Source of the DNA: Osmia lignaria lignaria
Taxonomy: Eukaryota > Arthropoda > Insecta > Hymenoptera > Megachilidae
Direction of reading: 5' to 3'
DNA: 64,000 nucleotides
NCBI RefSeq assembly: GCF_051020975.1
Contig: NW_027478169.1
Coordinates: 3,658,001-3,722,000 of the forward strand
Both the position numbers and the translations under genes were made by a program. The notes beneath the pieces were generated by a model that was not told where the DNA came from, made no database searches, and saw nothing but the letters and a program-made list of their open reading frames with translations. Within the stretch, counting starts at the first letter, position 1; the number at the start of each line of letters is the position of its first letter. Positions 24,746 to 36,966 of this stretch are shown here, piece after piece.

Positions 24746-27700
24746 GATGCGTAGTTCTCGAGATATATCAAGATATTTAAAAGTTCCGAAGCCGCACCAA
24801 CATAATAGAGATACAGAAACACCGTGGCCCCTTTCTTTGAGATAACTCTGCACTATTGCGAGCTGTAAATGCCACTTCCAGCTTAGCTGTGCAGAAGAAG
24901 AACAACAAGAAGAAGAAATATCTCGAAATATGTCCGTCAGGCCCCTTCCCTTGAGATATATCTGCAAATATCTCGGAAACGAAGCGAGCTATGGCAAAAT
25001 GTTAGGAGACCTTTTTTGTAGAGAATTATGTTTCCTACAATTTATGTTGTATGATATTTTTTGATCAGAAGCGTAGTTTTCGAGATATATCGAGATATTT
25101 AAAAGTTCCGAAGCCGCACCAACATAATAGAGATACAGAAACACCGTGGCCCCTTTCGTTGAGATAACTCTGCACTAGTGCGAGCCGCAAATGCCACTTC
25201 CAGCTTAGCTGTGCAGAAGAAGAACAACAAGAAGAAGAAATATCTCGAAATATGTCCGTCAGGCCCCTTCCCTTGAGATAAATCTGCAAATATCTCGGAA
25301 ACGAAGCGAGCTATGGCAAAATGTTAAGAGACCTTTTTTGTAGGGAATTAAGTTTCCTACTTTTTATGTTCTATGATATTTTTTGATTAGATGCGTAGTT
25401 CTCGAGATATATCAAGATATTTAAAAGTTCCGAAGCCGCACCAACATAATAGAGATACAGAAACACCGTGGCCCCTTTCTTTCAGATAACTATGCACTAT
25501 TGCGAGCTCCAAATGCCACTTCCAGCTTAGCTGTGCAGAAGAACAACAAGAAGAAGAAATATCTCGAAATATGTCCGTCAGGCCCCTTCCCTTGAGATAA
25601 ATCTGCAAATATCTCGGAAACGAAGAGAGCTATGGCAAAATGTTCAGAGACCTTTTTTGTAGAGAATTAAGTTTCCTACGTTTTATGTTCTATGATATTT
25701 TTTGATCAGATGCGTAGTTCTCGAGATATATCAAGATATTTAAAAGTTCCGAAGCCGCACCAACATAATAGAGATACAGAAACACCGTGGCCCCTTTCTT
25801 TGAGATAACTCTGCACTATTGCGAGCTGCAAATGCCACTTCCAGCTTAGCTGTGCAGAAGAAGAACATCAAGAAGAAGAAATATCTCGAAATATGTCCGT
25901 CAGGCCCCTTCCCTTGAGATAAATCTGCAAATATCTCGGAAACGAAGAGAGCTATGGCAAAATGTTAAGAGACCTTTTTTGTAGAGAATTAAGTTTCCTA
26001 CTTTTTATGTTCTATAATATTTTTTGATCTGATGCGTAGTTCTCGAGATATATCAAGATATTTAAAAGTTCCGAAGCCGCACCAACATAATAGAGATACA
26101 GAAACACCGTGGCCCCTTTCTTTGAGATAACTCTGCACTATTGCGAGCTGTAAATGCCACTTCCAGCTTAGCTGTGCAGAAGAAGAACAACAAGAAGAAG
26201 AAATATCTCGAAATATGTCCGTCAGGCCCCATCCCTTGAGATAAATCTGCAAATATCTCGGAAACGAAGAGAGCTATGGCAAAATGTTAAGAGACCTTTT
26301 TTGTAGAGAATTAAGTTTCCTACTTTTTATGTTCTATGATATTTTTTGATTAGATGCGTAGTTCTCGAGATATATCAAGATATTTAAAAGTTCCGAAGCC
26401 GCACCAACATAATAGAGACACAGAAACACCGTGGCCCCTTTCTTTCAGATAACTATGCACTATTGCGAGCTGCAAATGCCACTTCCAGCTTAGCTGTGCA
26501 GAAGAACAACAAGAAGAAGAAATATCTCGAAATATGTCCGTCAGGCCCCTTCCCTTGAGATATATCTGCAAATATCTCGGAAACGAAGCGAGCTATGACA
26601 AAATATTAAGAGACCTTTTTTGTAGAGAATTATGTTTCCTACAATTTATGTTCTATGATATTTTTTGATCAGAAGCGTAGTTTTCGAGATATATCGAGAT
26701 ATTTAAAAGTTCCGAAGCCGCACCAACATAATAGAGATAGAGAAACACCGTGGCCCCTTTCTTTGAGATAACTCTGCACTAGTGCGAGCCGCAAATGCCA
26801 CTTCCAGCTTAGCTGTGCAGAAGAAGAACAACAAGAAGAAGAAATATCTCGAAATATGTCCGTCCGGCCCCTTCCCTTGAGATAAATCTGCAAATATCTC
26901 GGAAACGAAGCGAGCTATGGCAAAATGTTAAGAGACCTTTTTTGTAGAGACTTAAGTTTCCTACTTTTTATGTTCTATGATATTTTTTGATCAGATGCGT
27001 AGTTCTCGAGATATATCAAGATATCTAAAAGTTCCGAAGCCGCACCAACATAATAGAGATACAGAAACACCGTGGCCCCTTTCTTTGAGATAACTCTGCA
27101 CTATTGCGAGCTGCAAATGCCACTTCCAGCTTAGCTGTGCAGAAGAAGAACAACAAGAAGAGGAAATATCTCGAAATATGTCCGTCAGGCCCCTTCCCTT
27201 GAGATAAATCTGCAAATATCTCGGAAACGAAGAGAGCTATGGCAAAATGTTAAGAGACCTTTTTTGTAGAGAATTAAGTTTCCTACTTTTTATGTTCTAT
27301 GATATTTTTTGATCTGATGCGTAGTTCTCGAGATATATCAAGATATTTAAAAGTTCCGAAGCCGCACCAACATAATAGAGATACAGAAACACCGTGGCCC
27401 CTTTCGTTGAGATAACTCTGCACTAGTGCGAGCCGCAAATGCCACTTCCAGCTTAGCTGTGCAGAAGAAGAACAACAAGAAGAAGAAATATCTCGAAATA
27501 TGTCCGTCAGGCCCCTTCCCTTGAGATAAATCTGCAAATATCTCGGAAACGAAGCGAGCTATGGCAAAATGTTAAGAGACCTTTTTTGTAGGGAATTAAG
27601 TTTCCTACTTTTTATGTTCTATGATATTTTTTGATCAGATGCGTAGTTCTCGAGATATATCAAGATATTTAAAAGTTCCGAAGCCGCACCAACATAATAG

Positions 27701-28203
27701 AGATACAGAAACACCGTGGCCCCTTTCTTTGAGATAACTCTGCACTATTGCGAGCTGCAAATGCCACTTCCAGCTTAGCTGTGCAGAAGAAGAACAACAA
27801 GAAGAAGAAATATCTGGAAATATGTCCGTCAGGCCCCTTCCCTTGAGATAAATCTGCAAATATCTCGGAAACGAAGCGAGCTATGGCAAAATGTTAAGAG
27901 ACCTTTTTTGTAGAGAATTAAGTTTCCTACTTTTTATGTTCTATGATATTTTTTGATCTGATGCGTAGTTCTCGAGATATATCAAGATATTTAAAAGTTC
28001 CGAAGCCGCACCAACATAATAGAGATACAGAAACACCGTGGCCCCTTTCGTTGAGATAACTCTGCACTAGTGCGAGCCGCAAATGCCACTTCCAGCTTAG
28101 CTGTGCAGAAGAAGAACAACAAGAAGAAGAAATATCTCGAAATATGTCCGTCAGGCCCCTTCCCTTGAGATAAATCTGCAAATATCTCGGAAACGAAGCG
28201 AGC
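24746..28203. repeat. Long segmental duplication, copy 2 (~3.5 kb)
   Basis: This is the shorter copy of 17030-22735. Private markers shared in order include 'gttaggagacc', 'gcgagctccaaatg', 'gttcagagacc' with 'ctacgttttatg', 'ttctataatatt', 'gagacacag', 'gtccgtccggcc', 'tagagacttaag' and 'tatctaaaagtt'. It has one 963-bp trimer where copy 1 has three. Confidence 0.88.
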
Positions 28204-28600
28204 TATGGCAAAATGTTAAGAGACCTTTTTTGTAGGGAATTAAGTTTCCTACTTTTTATGTTCTATGATATTTTTTGATCAGATGCGTAGTTCTCGAGAT
28301 ATATCAAGATATTTAAAAGTTCCGAAGCCGCACCAACATAATAGAGATACAGAAACACCGTAGCCCCTTTCTTTGAGATAACTCTGCACTATTGCGAGCT
28401 GCAAATGCCACTTCCAGCTTAGCTGTGCAGAAGAAGAACAACAAGAAGAAGAAATATCTGGAAATATGTCCGTCAGGCCCCTTCCCTTGAGATAAATCTG
28501 CAAATATCTCGGAAACGAAGCGAGCTATGGCAAAATGTTAAGAGACCTTTTTTGTAGAGAATTAAGTTTCCTACTATTTATGTTGTATGATATTTTTGGA
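27313..28600. repeat. 644-bp dimer HOR, two copies
   Basis: Units at 27313 and 27635 repeat at 27957 and 28279. The dimer pairs a 'gatctgatgcg', 'ctttcgttgag' SpeI-type unit with a 'tatctggaaatatg' unit. The second copy has the private change 'ccgtagccc'. The same dimer begins near 21845. Confidence 0.87.
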
Positions 28601-29888
28601 TCAGATGCGTAGTTCTCGAGATATATCAAGATATTTAAAAGTTCCGAAGCCGCACCAACATAATAGAGATACAGAAACACCGTGGCCACTTTCTTTGAGA
28701 TAACTCTGCACTAGAGCGAGCCGCAAATACCACTTCCAGCTTAGCTGTACAGAAGAAGAACAACAAGAAGAAGAAATATCTCGAAATATGTCCGTCAGGC
28801 CACTTCCCTTGAGATAAATCTGCAAATATCTCGGAAACGAAGCGAGCTATGGCAAAATGTTAAGAGACCTTTTTTGTAGAGAATTATGTTTCCTACTTTT
28901 TATGTTCTATGATATTTTTTGATCAGACGCGTAGCTCTCGAGATATATCAAGATATTTAAAAGTTCCGAAGCCGCACCAACATAATAGAGATACAGAAAC
29001 AGCGTGGCCCCTTTCTTTGAGATATCTCTGCACTATTGCGAGCTGCAAATGCCACTTCCAGCTTAGCTGCGCAGAAGAAGAACAACAAGAAGAAGAAATA
29101 TCTCGAAATATGTCCGTCAGGCCCCTTCCCTTGAGATAAATCTGCAAATATCTCGGAAACGAAGCGAGCTATGGCAAAATGTTAAGAGACCTTATTTGCA
29201 GAGAATTAAGTTTCCTACTTTTTATGTTATATGATATTTTTTGATCAGATGCGTAGTTCTCGAGATATATCAAGATATTTAAAAGTTCCGAAACCGCACC
29301 AACATAATAGAGATACAGAAACACGGTGGCCCCTTTCTTTGAGATAACTCTGCACTAGTGCGAGCCGCAAATGCCACTTCCAGCTTAGCTGTGCAGAAGA
29401 AGAACAACAAGAAGAAGAAATATCTCGAAATATGTCCGTCAGGCCCCTTCCCTTGAGATAAATCTGCAAATATCTCGGAAACGATGCGAGCTATGGCAAA
29501 ATGTTAAGAGACCTTTTTTGTAGAGAATTATGTTTCCTACAATTTATGTTCTATGATATTTTTTGATCAGAAGCGTAGTTTTCGAGATATATCGAGATAT
29601 TTAAAAGTTCCGAAGCCGCACCAACATAATAGAGATACAGAAACAGCGTGGCCCCTTTCGTTGAGATAACTCTGCACTAGTGCGAGCCGCAAATGCCACT
29701 TCCAGCTTAGCTGTGCAGAAGAAGAACAACAAGAAGAAGAAATATCTCGAAATATGTCCGTCAGGCCCCTTCCCTTGAGATAAATCTGCAAATATCTCGG
29801 AAACGAAGCGAGCTATGGCAAAATGTTAAGAGACCTTTTTTGTAGAGAATTAAGTTTCCTACTTTTTATGTTCTATGATATTTTTTGA
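28601..29888. repeat. Transitional monomers with several private variants
   Basis: These four units include 'tactatttatgttgtatg', 'tttttggatcag', 'gcactagagcgagcc' and 'gagatatctctgc', and the plus-strand frame at 28909-29139. The unit at 29245 has 'acacggtgg', shared with 31177 and 31821. Confidence 0.75.
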
Positions 29889-31176
29889 TCTGATGCGTAG
29901 TTCTCGAGATATATCAAGATATTTAAAAGTTCCGAAGCCGCACCAACATAATAGAGATACAGAAACACCGTGGCCCCTTTCGTTGAGATAACTCTGCACT
30001 AGTGCGAGCCGCAAATGCCACTTCCAGCTTAGCTGTGCAGAAGAAGAACAACAAGAAGAAGAAATATCTCGAAATATGTCCGTCAGGCCCCTTCCCTTGA
30101 GATAAATCTGCAAATATCTCGGAAACGAAGCGAGCTATGGCAAAATGTTAAGAGACCTTTTTTGTAGAGAATTAAGTTTCCTACTATTTATGTTCTATGA
30201 TATTTTTGGATCAGATGCGTAGTTCTCGAGATATATCAAGATATTTAAAAGTTCCGAAGCCGCACCAACATAATAGAGATACAGAAACACCGTGGCCACT
30301 TTCTTTGAGATAACTCTGCACTAGAGCGAGCCGCAAATACCACTTCCAGCTTAGCTGTGCAGAAGAAGAACAACAAGAAGAAGAAATATCTCGAAATATG
30401 TCCGTCAGGCCCCTTCCCTTGAGATAAATCTGCAAATATCTCGGAAACGAAGCGAGCTATGGCAAAATGTTAAGAGACCTTTTTTGTAGAGAATTAAGTT
30501 TCCTACTTTTTATGTTCTATGATATTTTTTGATCTGATGCGTAGTTCTCGAGATATATCAAGATATTTAAAAGTTCCGAAGCCGCACCAACATAATAGAG
30601 ATACAGAAACACCGTGGCCCCTTTCGTTGAGATAACTCTGCACTAGTGCGAGCCGCAAATGCCACTTCCAGCTTAGCTGTGCAGAAGAAGAACAACAAGA
30701 AGAAGAAATATCTCGAAATATGTCCGTCAGGCCCCTTCCCTTGAGATAAATCTGCAAATATCTCGGAAACGAAGCGAGCTATGGCAAAATGTTAAGAGAC
30801 CTTTTTTGTAGCGAATTAAGTTTCCTACTATTTATGTTCTATGATATTTTTGGATCAGATGCGTAGTTCTCGAGATATATCAAGATATTTAAAAGTTCCG
30901 AAGCCGCACCAACATAATAGAGATACAGAAACACCGTGGCCACTTTCTTTGAGATAACTCTGCACTAGAGCGAGCCGCAAATACCACTTCCAGCTTAGCT
31001 GTGCAGAAGAAGAACAACAAGAAGAAGAAATATCTCGAAATATGTCCGTCAGGCCCCTTCCCTTGAGATAAATCTGCAAATATCTCGGAAACGAAGCGAG
31101 CTATGGCAAAATGTTAAGAGACCTTTTTTGTAGAGAATTAAGTTTCCTACTATTTATGTTCTATGATATTTTTGGA
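29889..31176. repeat. 644-bp dimer HOR, two copies
   Basis: Units at 29889 and 30211 repeat at 30533 and 30855. The dimer pairs a 'gatctgatgcg', 'ttcgttgag' unit with a 'tttttggatcag', 'gcactagagcg', 'aaataccactt' unit. A distinguishing change is 'gtagcgaatt' near 30811. Confidence 0.87.
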
Positions 31177-33424
31177 TCAGATGCGTAGTTCTCGAGATAT
31201 ATCAAGATATTTAAAAGTTCCGAAGCCGCACCAACATAATAGAGATACAGAAACACGGTGGCCCCTTTCTTTGAGATAACTCTGCACTAGTGCGAGCCGC
31301 AAATGCCACTTCCAGCTTAGCTGTGCAGAAGAAGAACAACAAGAAGAAGAAATATCTCGAAATATGTCCGTCAGGCCCCTTCCCTTGAGATAAATCTGCA
31401 AATATCTCGGAAACGAAGAGAGCTATGGCAAAATGTTAAGAGACCTTTTTTGTAGAGAATTAAGTTTCCTACTTTTTATGTTCTATGATATTTTTTGATT
31501 AGATGCGTAGTTCTCGAGATATATCAAGATATTTAAAAGTTGCGAAGCCGCACCAACATAATAGAGATACAGAAACACCGTGGCCCCTTTCTTTGAGATA
31601 ACCCTGCACTATTGCGAGCTGCAAATGCCACTTCCAGCTTAGCTGTGCAGAAGAAGAACAACAAGAAGAAGAAATATCTGGAAATATGTCCGTCAGGCCC
31701 CTTCCCTTGAGATAAATCTGCAAATATCTCGGAAACGAAGCGAGCTATGGCAAAATGTTAAGAGACCTTTTTTGTAGAGAATTAAGTTTCCTACTATTTA
31801 TGTTCTATGATATTTTTGGATCAGATGCGTAGTTCTCGAGATATATCAAGATATTTAAAAGTTCCGAAGCCGCACCAACATAATAGAGATACAGAAACAC
31901 GGTGGCCCCTTTCTTTGAGATAACTCTGCACTAGTGCGAGCCGCAAATGCCACTTCCAGCTTAGCTGTGCAGAAGAAGAACAACAAGAAGAAGAAATATC
32001 ACGAAATATGTCCGTGAGGCCCCTTCCCTTGAGATAAATCTGCAAATATCTCGGAAACGAAGCGAGCTATGGCAAAATGTTAAGAGACCTTTTTTGTAGC
32101 GAATTAAGTTTCCTACTTTTTATGTTCTATGATATTTTTTGATTAGATGCGTAGTTCTCGAGATATATCAAGATATTTAAAAGTTCCGAAGCCGCACCAA
32201 CATAATAGAGACACAGAAACACCGTGGCCCCTTTCTTTCAGATAACTATGCACTATTGCGAGCTGCAAATGCCACTTCGAGCTTAGCTGTGCAGAAGAAC
32301 AACAAGAAGAAGAAATATCTCGAAATATGTCCGTCAGGCCCCTTCCCTTGAGATAAATCTGCAAATATCTCGGAAACGAAGAGAGCTATGGCAAAATGTT
32401 AAGAGACCTTTTTTGTAGAGAATTAAGTTACCTACTTTTTATGTTCTATGATATTTTTTGATTAGATGCGTAGTTCTCGAGATATATCAAGATATTTAAA
32501 AGTTCCGAAGCCGCACCAACATAATAGAGACACAGAAACACCGTGGCCCCTTTCTTTCAGATAACTATGCACTATTGCGAGCTGCAAATGCCACTTCCAG
32601 CTTAGCTGTGCAGAAGAACAACAAGAAGAAGAAATATCTCGAAATATGTCCGTCAGGCCCCTTCCCTTGAGATAAATCTGCAAATATCTCGGAAACGAAG
32701 AGAGCTATGGCAAAATGTTTAGAGACCTTTTTTGTAGAGAATTAAGTTTCCTACTTTTTATGTTCTATGATATTTTTTGATCTGATGCGTAGTTCTCGAG
32801 ATATATCAAGATATTTAAAAGTTCCGAAGCCGCACCAACATAATAGAGATACAGAAACACCGTGGCCCCTTTCTTTGAGATAACTCTGCACTAGTGCGAG
32901 CCGCAAATGCCACTTCCAGCTTAGCTGTGCAGAAGAAGAACAACAAGAAGAAGAAATATCTCGAAATATGTCCGTCAGGCCCCTTCCCTTGAGATAAATC
33001 TGCAAATATCTCGGAAACGAAGCGAGCTATGGCAAAATGTTAAGAGACCTTTTTTGTAGAGAATTAAGTTTCCTACTTTTTATGTTCTATGATATTTTTT
33101 GATCAGATGCGTAGTTCTCGAGATATATCAAGATATTTAAAAGCTCCGAAGCTGCACCAACATAATAGAGATACAGAAACACCGTGGCCCCTTTCTTTGA
33201 GATAACTCTGCACTATTGCGCGCTGCAAATGCCACTTCCAGCTTAGCTGTGCAGAAGAAGAACAACAAGAAGAAGAAATATCTCGAAATATGTCCGTCAG
33301 GCCCCTTCCCTTGAGATAAATCTGCAAATATCTCGGAAACGAAGCGAGCTACGGCAAAATGTTAAGAGACCTTTTTTGTAGAGAATTAAGTTTTCTACTT
33401 TTTATGTTCCATGATATTTTTTGA
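31177..33424. repeat. Mixed monomers including two adjacent 319-bp units
   Basis: Units at 31177 and 31821 share 'acacggtgg'. The 31821 unit also has 'tatcacgaaatatgtccgtg' followed by 'ttgtagcgaatt', matching 3827. Deletion units lie side by side at 32143 and 32462. The unit at 33103 introduces 'attgcgcgctgc', a variant confined to 33-51 kb. Confidence 0.8.
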
Positions 33425-35034
33425 TCAGATGCGTAGTTCTCGAGATATATCAAGATATTTAAAAGTTCTGAAGCTGCACCAACATAATAGAGATACAGAA
33501 ACACCGCGGCCCCTTTCTTTGAGATAACTCTGCACTAGTGCGAGCCGCAAATGCCACTTCCAGCTTAGCTGTGCAGAAGAAGAACAACAAGAAGAAGAAA
33601 TATCTGGAAATATGTCCGTTAGGCCCCTTCCCTTGAGATAAATCTGCAAATATCTCGGAAACGAAGAGAGCTATGGCAAAATGTGAAGAGACGTTTTTTG
33701 TAGAGAATTATGTTTCCTACAATTTATGTTCTATGATATTTTTTGATCAGAAGCGTAGTTTTCGCGATATATCGAGATATTTAAAAGTTCCGAAGCCGCA
33801 CCAACATAATAGAGATACAGAAACACCGTGGCCCCTTTCTTTGAGATAACTCTGCACTAGTGCGAGCCGCAAATGCCACTTCCAGCTTAGCTGTGCAGAA
33901 GAAGAACAACAAGAAGAAGAAATATCTCGAAATATGTCCGACAGGCCCCTTCCCTTGAGATAAATCTGCAAATATCTCGGAAACGAAGCGAGCTATGGCG
34001 AAATGTTAAGAGACCTTTTTTGTAGAGAATCAAGTTTCCTACGTTTTATCTTCTATGATATTTTTTGATCAGATGCGTAGTTCTCGAGATATATCAAGAT
34101 ATTTAAAAGTTCCGAAGCCGCACCAACATAATAGAGATACAGAAATACCGTGGCCCCTTTCTTTGAGATAACTCTGCACTATTGCGCGCTGCAAATGCCA
34201 CTTCCAGCTTAGCTGTGCAGAAGAAGAACAACAAGAAGAAGAAACATCTCGAAATATGTCCGTCAGGCCCCTTGCCTTGAGATAAATCTGCAAATATCTC
34301 GGAAACGAAGCGAGCTATTGCAACACGTTAAGAGACCTTTTTTGTAAAGAATTAGGTTTCCTACTTTTTATGTTCTATGATATTTTTTGATCAGATGCGT
34401 AGTTCTCGAGATATATCAAGATATTTAAAAGCTCCGAAGCTGCACCAACATAATAGAGATACAGAAACACCGTGGCCCCTTTCTTTGAGATAACTCTGCA
34501 CTATTGCGCGCTGCAAATGCCACTTCCAGCTTAGCTGTGCAGAAGAAGAACAACAAGAAGAAGAAATATCTCGAAATATGTCCGTCAGGACCCCTCCCTT
34601 GAGATAAATCTGCAAATATCTCGGAAACGAAGCGAGCTATTGCAAAACGTTAAGAGACCTTTTTTGTAAAGAATTAGGTTTCCTACTTTTTATGTTCTAT
34701 GATATTTTTTGATCAGATGCGTAGTTCTCGAGATATATCAAGATATTTATAAGCTCCGAAGCTGCACCAACATAATAGAGGTACAGAAACACCGTGGCCC
34801 CTTTCTTTGAGATAACTCTGCACTATTGCGAGCTGCAAATGCCACTTCCAGCTTAGCTGTGCAGAAGAAGAACAACAAGAATAAGAAATATTTCGAAATA
34901 TGTCCGTCAGGCCCCTTCCCTTGAGATAAATCTGCAAATATCTCGGAAACGAAGCGAGCTACGGCAAAATGTTAAGAGACCTTTTTTGTAGAGAATTAAG
35001 TTTTCTACTTTTTATGTTCCATGATATTTTTTGA
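33425..35034. repeat. HOR cycle 1: monomers a-b-c-d'-g (5 units, 1,610 bp)
   Basis: Type a has 'ttctgaagctgcacc', 'accgcggcc' and 'tatctggaaat'. Type b has 'tttcgcgatatatcg' and 'gtccgacagg'. Type c has 'gaaataccgtgg' and 'gaaacatctcg'. Type d' has 'gctccgaagctgc' and 'caggacccctcc'. Type g has 'agaggtacag', 'aagaataagaaatatttcg' and 'tataagctcc'. The next cycle starts with type a again. Confidence 0.9.
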
Positions 35035-36966
35035 TCAGATGCGTAGTTCTCGAGATATATCAAGATATTTAAAAGTTCTGAAGCTGCACCAACATAATAG
35101 AGATACAGAAACACCGCGGCCCCTTTCTTTGAGATAACTCTGCACTAGTGCGAGCCGCAAATGCCACTTCCAGCTTAGCTGTGCAGAAGAAGAACAACAA
35201 GAAGAAGAAATATCTGGAAATATGTCCGTTAGGCCCCTTCCCTTGAGATAAATCTGCAAATATCTCGGAAACGAAGAGAGCTATGGCAAAATGTGAAGAG
35301 ACGTTTTTTGTAGAGAATTATGTTTCCTACAATTTATGTTCTATGATATTTTTTGATCAGAAGCGTAGTTTTCGCGATATATCGAGATATTTAAAAGTTC
35401 CGAAGCCGCACCAACATAATAGAGATACAGAAACACCGTGGCCCCTTTCTTTGAGATAACTCTGCACTAGTGCGAGCCGCAAATGCCACTTCCAGCTTAG
35501 CTGTGCAGAAGAAGAACAACAAGAAGAAGAAATATCTCGAAATATGTCCGACAGGCCCCTTCCCTTGAGATAAATCTGCAAATATCTCGGAAACGAAGCG
35601 AGCTATGGCGAAATGTTAAGAGACCTTTTTTGTAGAGAATCAAGTTTCCTACGTTTTATCTTCTATGATATTTTTTGATCAGATGCGTAGTTCTCGAGAT
35701 ATATCAAGATATTTAAAAGTTCCGAAGCCGCACCAACATAATAGAGATACAGAAATACCGTGGCCCCTCTCTTTGAGATAACTCTGCACTATTGCGAGCG
35801 GCAAATGCCACTTCCAGCTTAGCTGTGCAGAAGAAGAACAACAAGAAGAAGAAACATCTCGAAATATGTCCGTCAGGCCCCTTCCCTTGAGATAAATCTG
35901 CAAATATCTCGGAAACGAAGCGAGCTATGGCAAAATGTTTAGAGACCTTTCTTGTAGAGAATTAAGTTTCCCACTTTTTATGTAGTATGATATTTTTTGA
36001 TCAGATGCGTAGTTCTCGAGATATATCAAGATATTTAAAAGTTCCGAAGCCGCACCAACATAATAGAGATACAGAAACACCGTGGCCCCTTTCTTTGAGA
36101 TAACTCTGCACTATTGCGCGCTGCAAATGCCACTTCCAGCTTAGCTGTGCAGAAGAAGAACAACAAGAAGAAGAAATATCTCGAAATATGTCCGTCAGGC
36201 CCCTTCCCTTGAGATAAATCTGCAAATATCTCGGAAACGAAGCGAGCTATGGCAAAATGTTAAGAGACCTTTTTTGTAGAGAATTATGTTTCCTACAATT
36301 TATCTTCTATGATATTTTTTGATCAGAAGCGTAGTTTTCGTGATATATCGAGATATTTAAAAGTTCCGAAGCCGCACCAACATAATAGAGATACAGAAAC
36401 ACCGTGGCCCCTTTCTTTGGGATAACTCTGCACTATTGCGAGCTGCAAATGCCACTTCCAGCTTAGCTGTGCAGAAGAAGAACAACAAGAAGAAGAAATA
36501 TCTCGAAATATGTCCGTCAGGCCACTTCCCTTGAGATAAATCTGCAAATATCTCGGAAACGAAGCGAGCTATGGCAAAATGTTAAGAGACCTTTTTTGTA
36601 GGGAATTAAGTTTCCTACTTTTTATGTTCTATGATATTTTTTGATCAGAGGCGTAGTTCTCGAGATATATCAAGATATTTAAAAGTTCCGAAGCCGCACC
36701 AACATAATAGAGATACAGAAACACCGTGGCCCCTTTCTTTGAGATAACTCTGCACTACTGCGAGCTGCAAATGCCACTTCCAGCTTAGCTGTGCAGAAGA
36801 AGAACAACAAGAAGAAGAAATATCTCGAAATATGTCCGTCAGACCCCTTCCCTTGAGATAAATCTGCAAATATCTCGGAAACGAAGCGAGCTACGGCAAA
36901 ATGTTAAGAGACCTTTTTTGTAGAGAATTAAGTTTTCTACTTTTTATGTTCCATGATATTTTTTGA
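35035..36966. repeat. HOR cycle 2: a-b-c-d-e-f (6 units, 1,932 bp)
   Basis: After a, b and c come d ('attgcgcgctgc' with 'ccgaagccgc'), e ('ctttgggataac', 'caggccacttccc') and f ('gatcagaggcg', 'gcactactgcgag', 'gtcagacccc'). The c unit here has 'gcgagcggcaaatg', shared with 47593. Confidence 0.9.
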
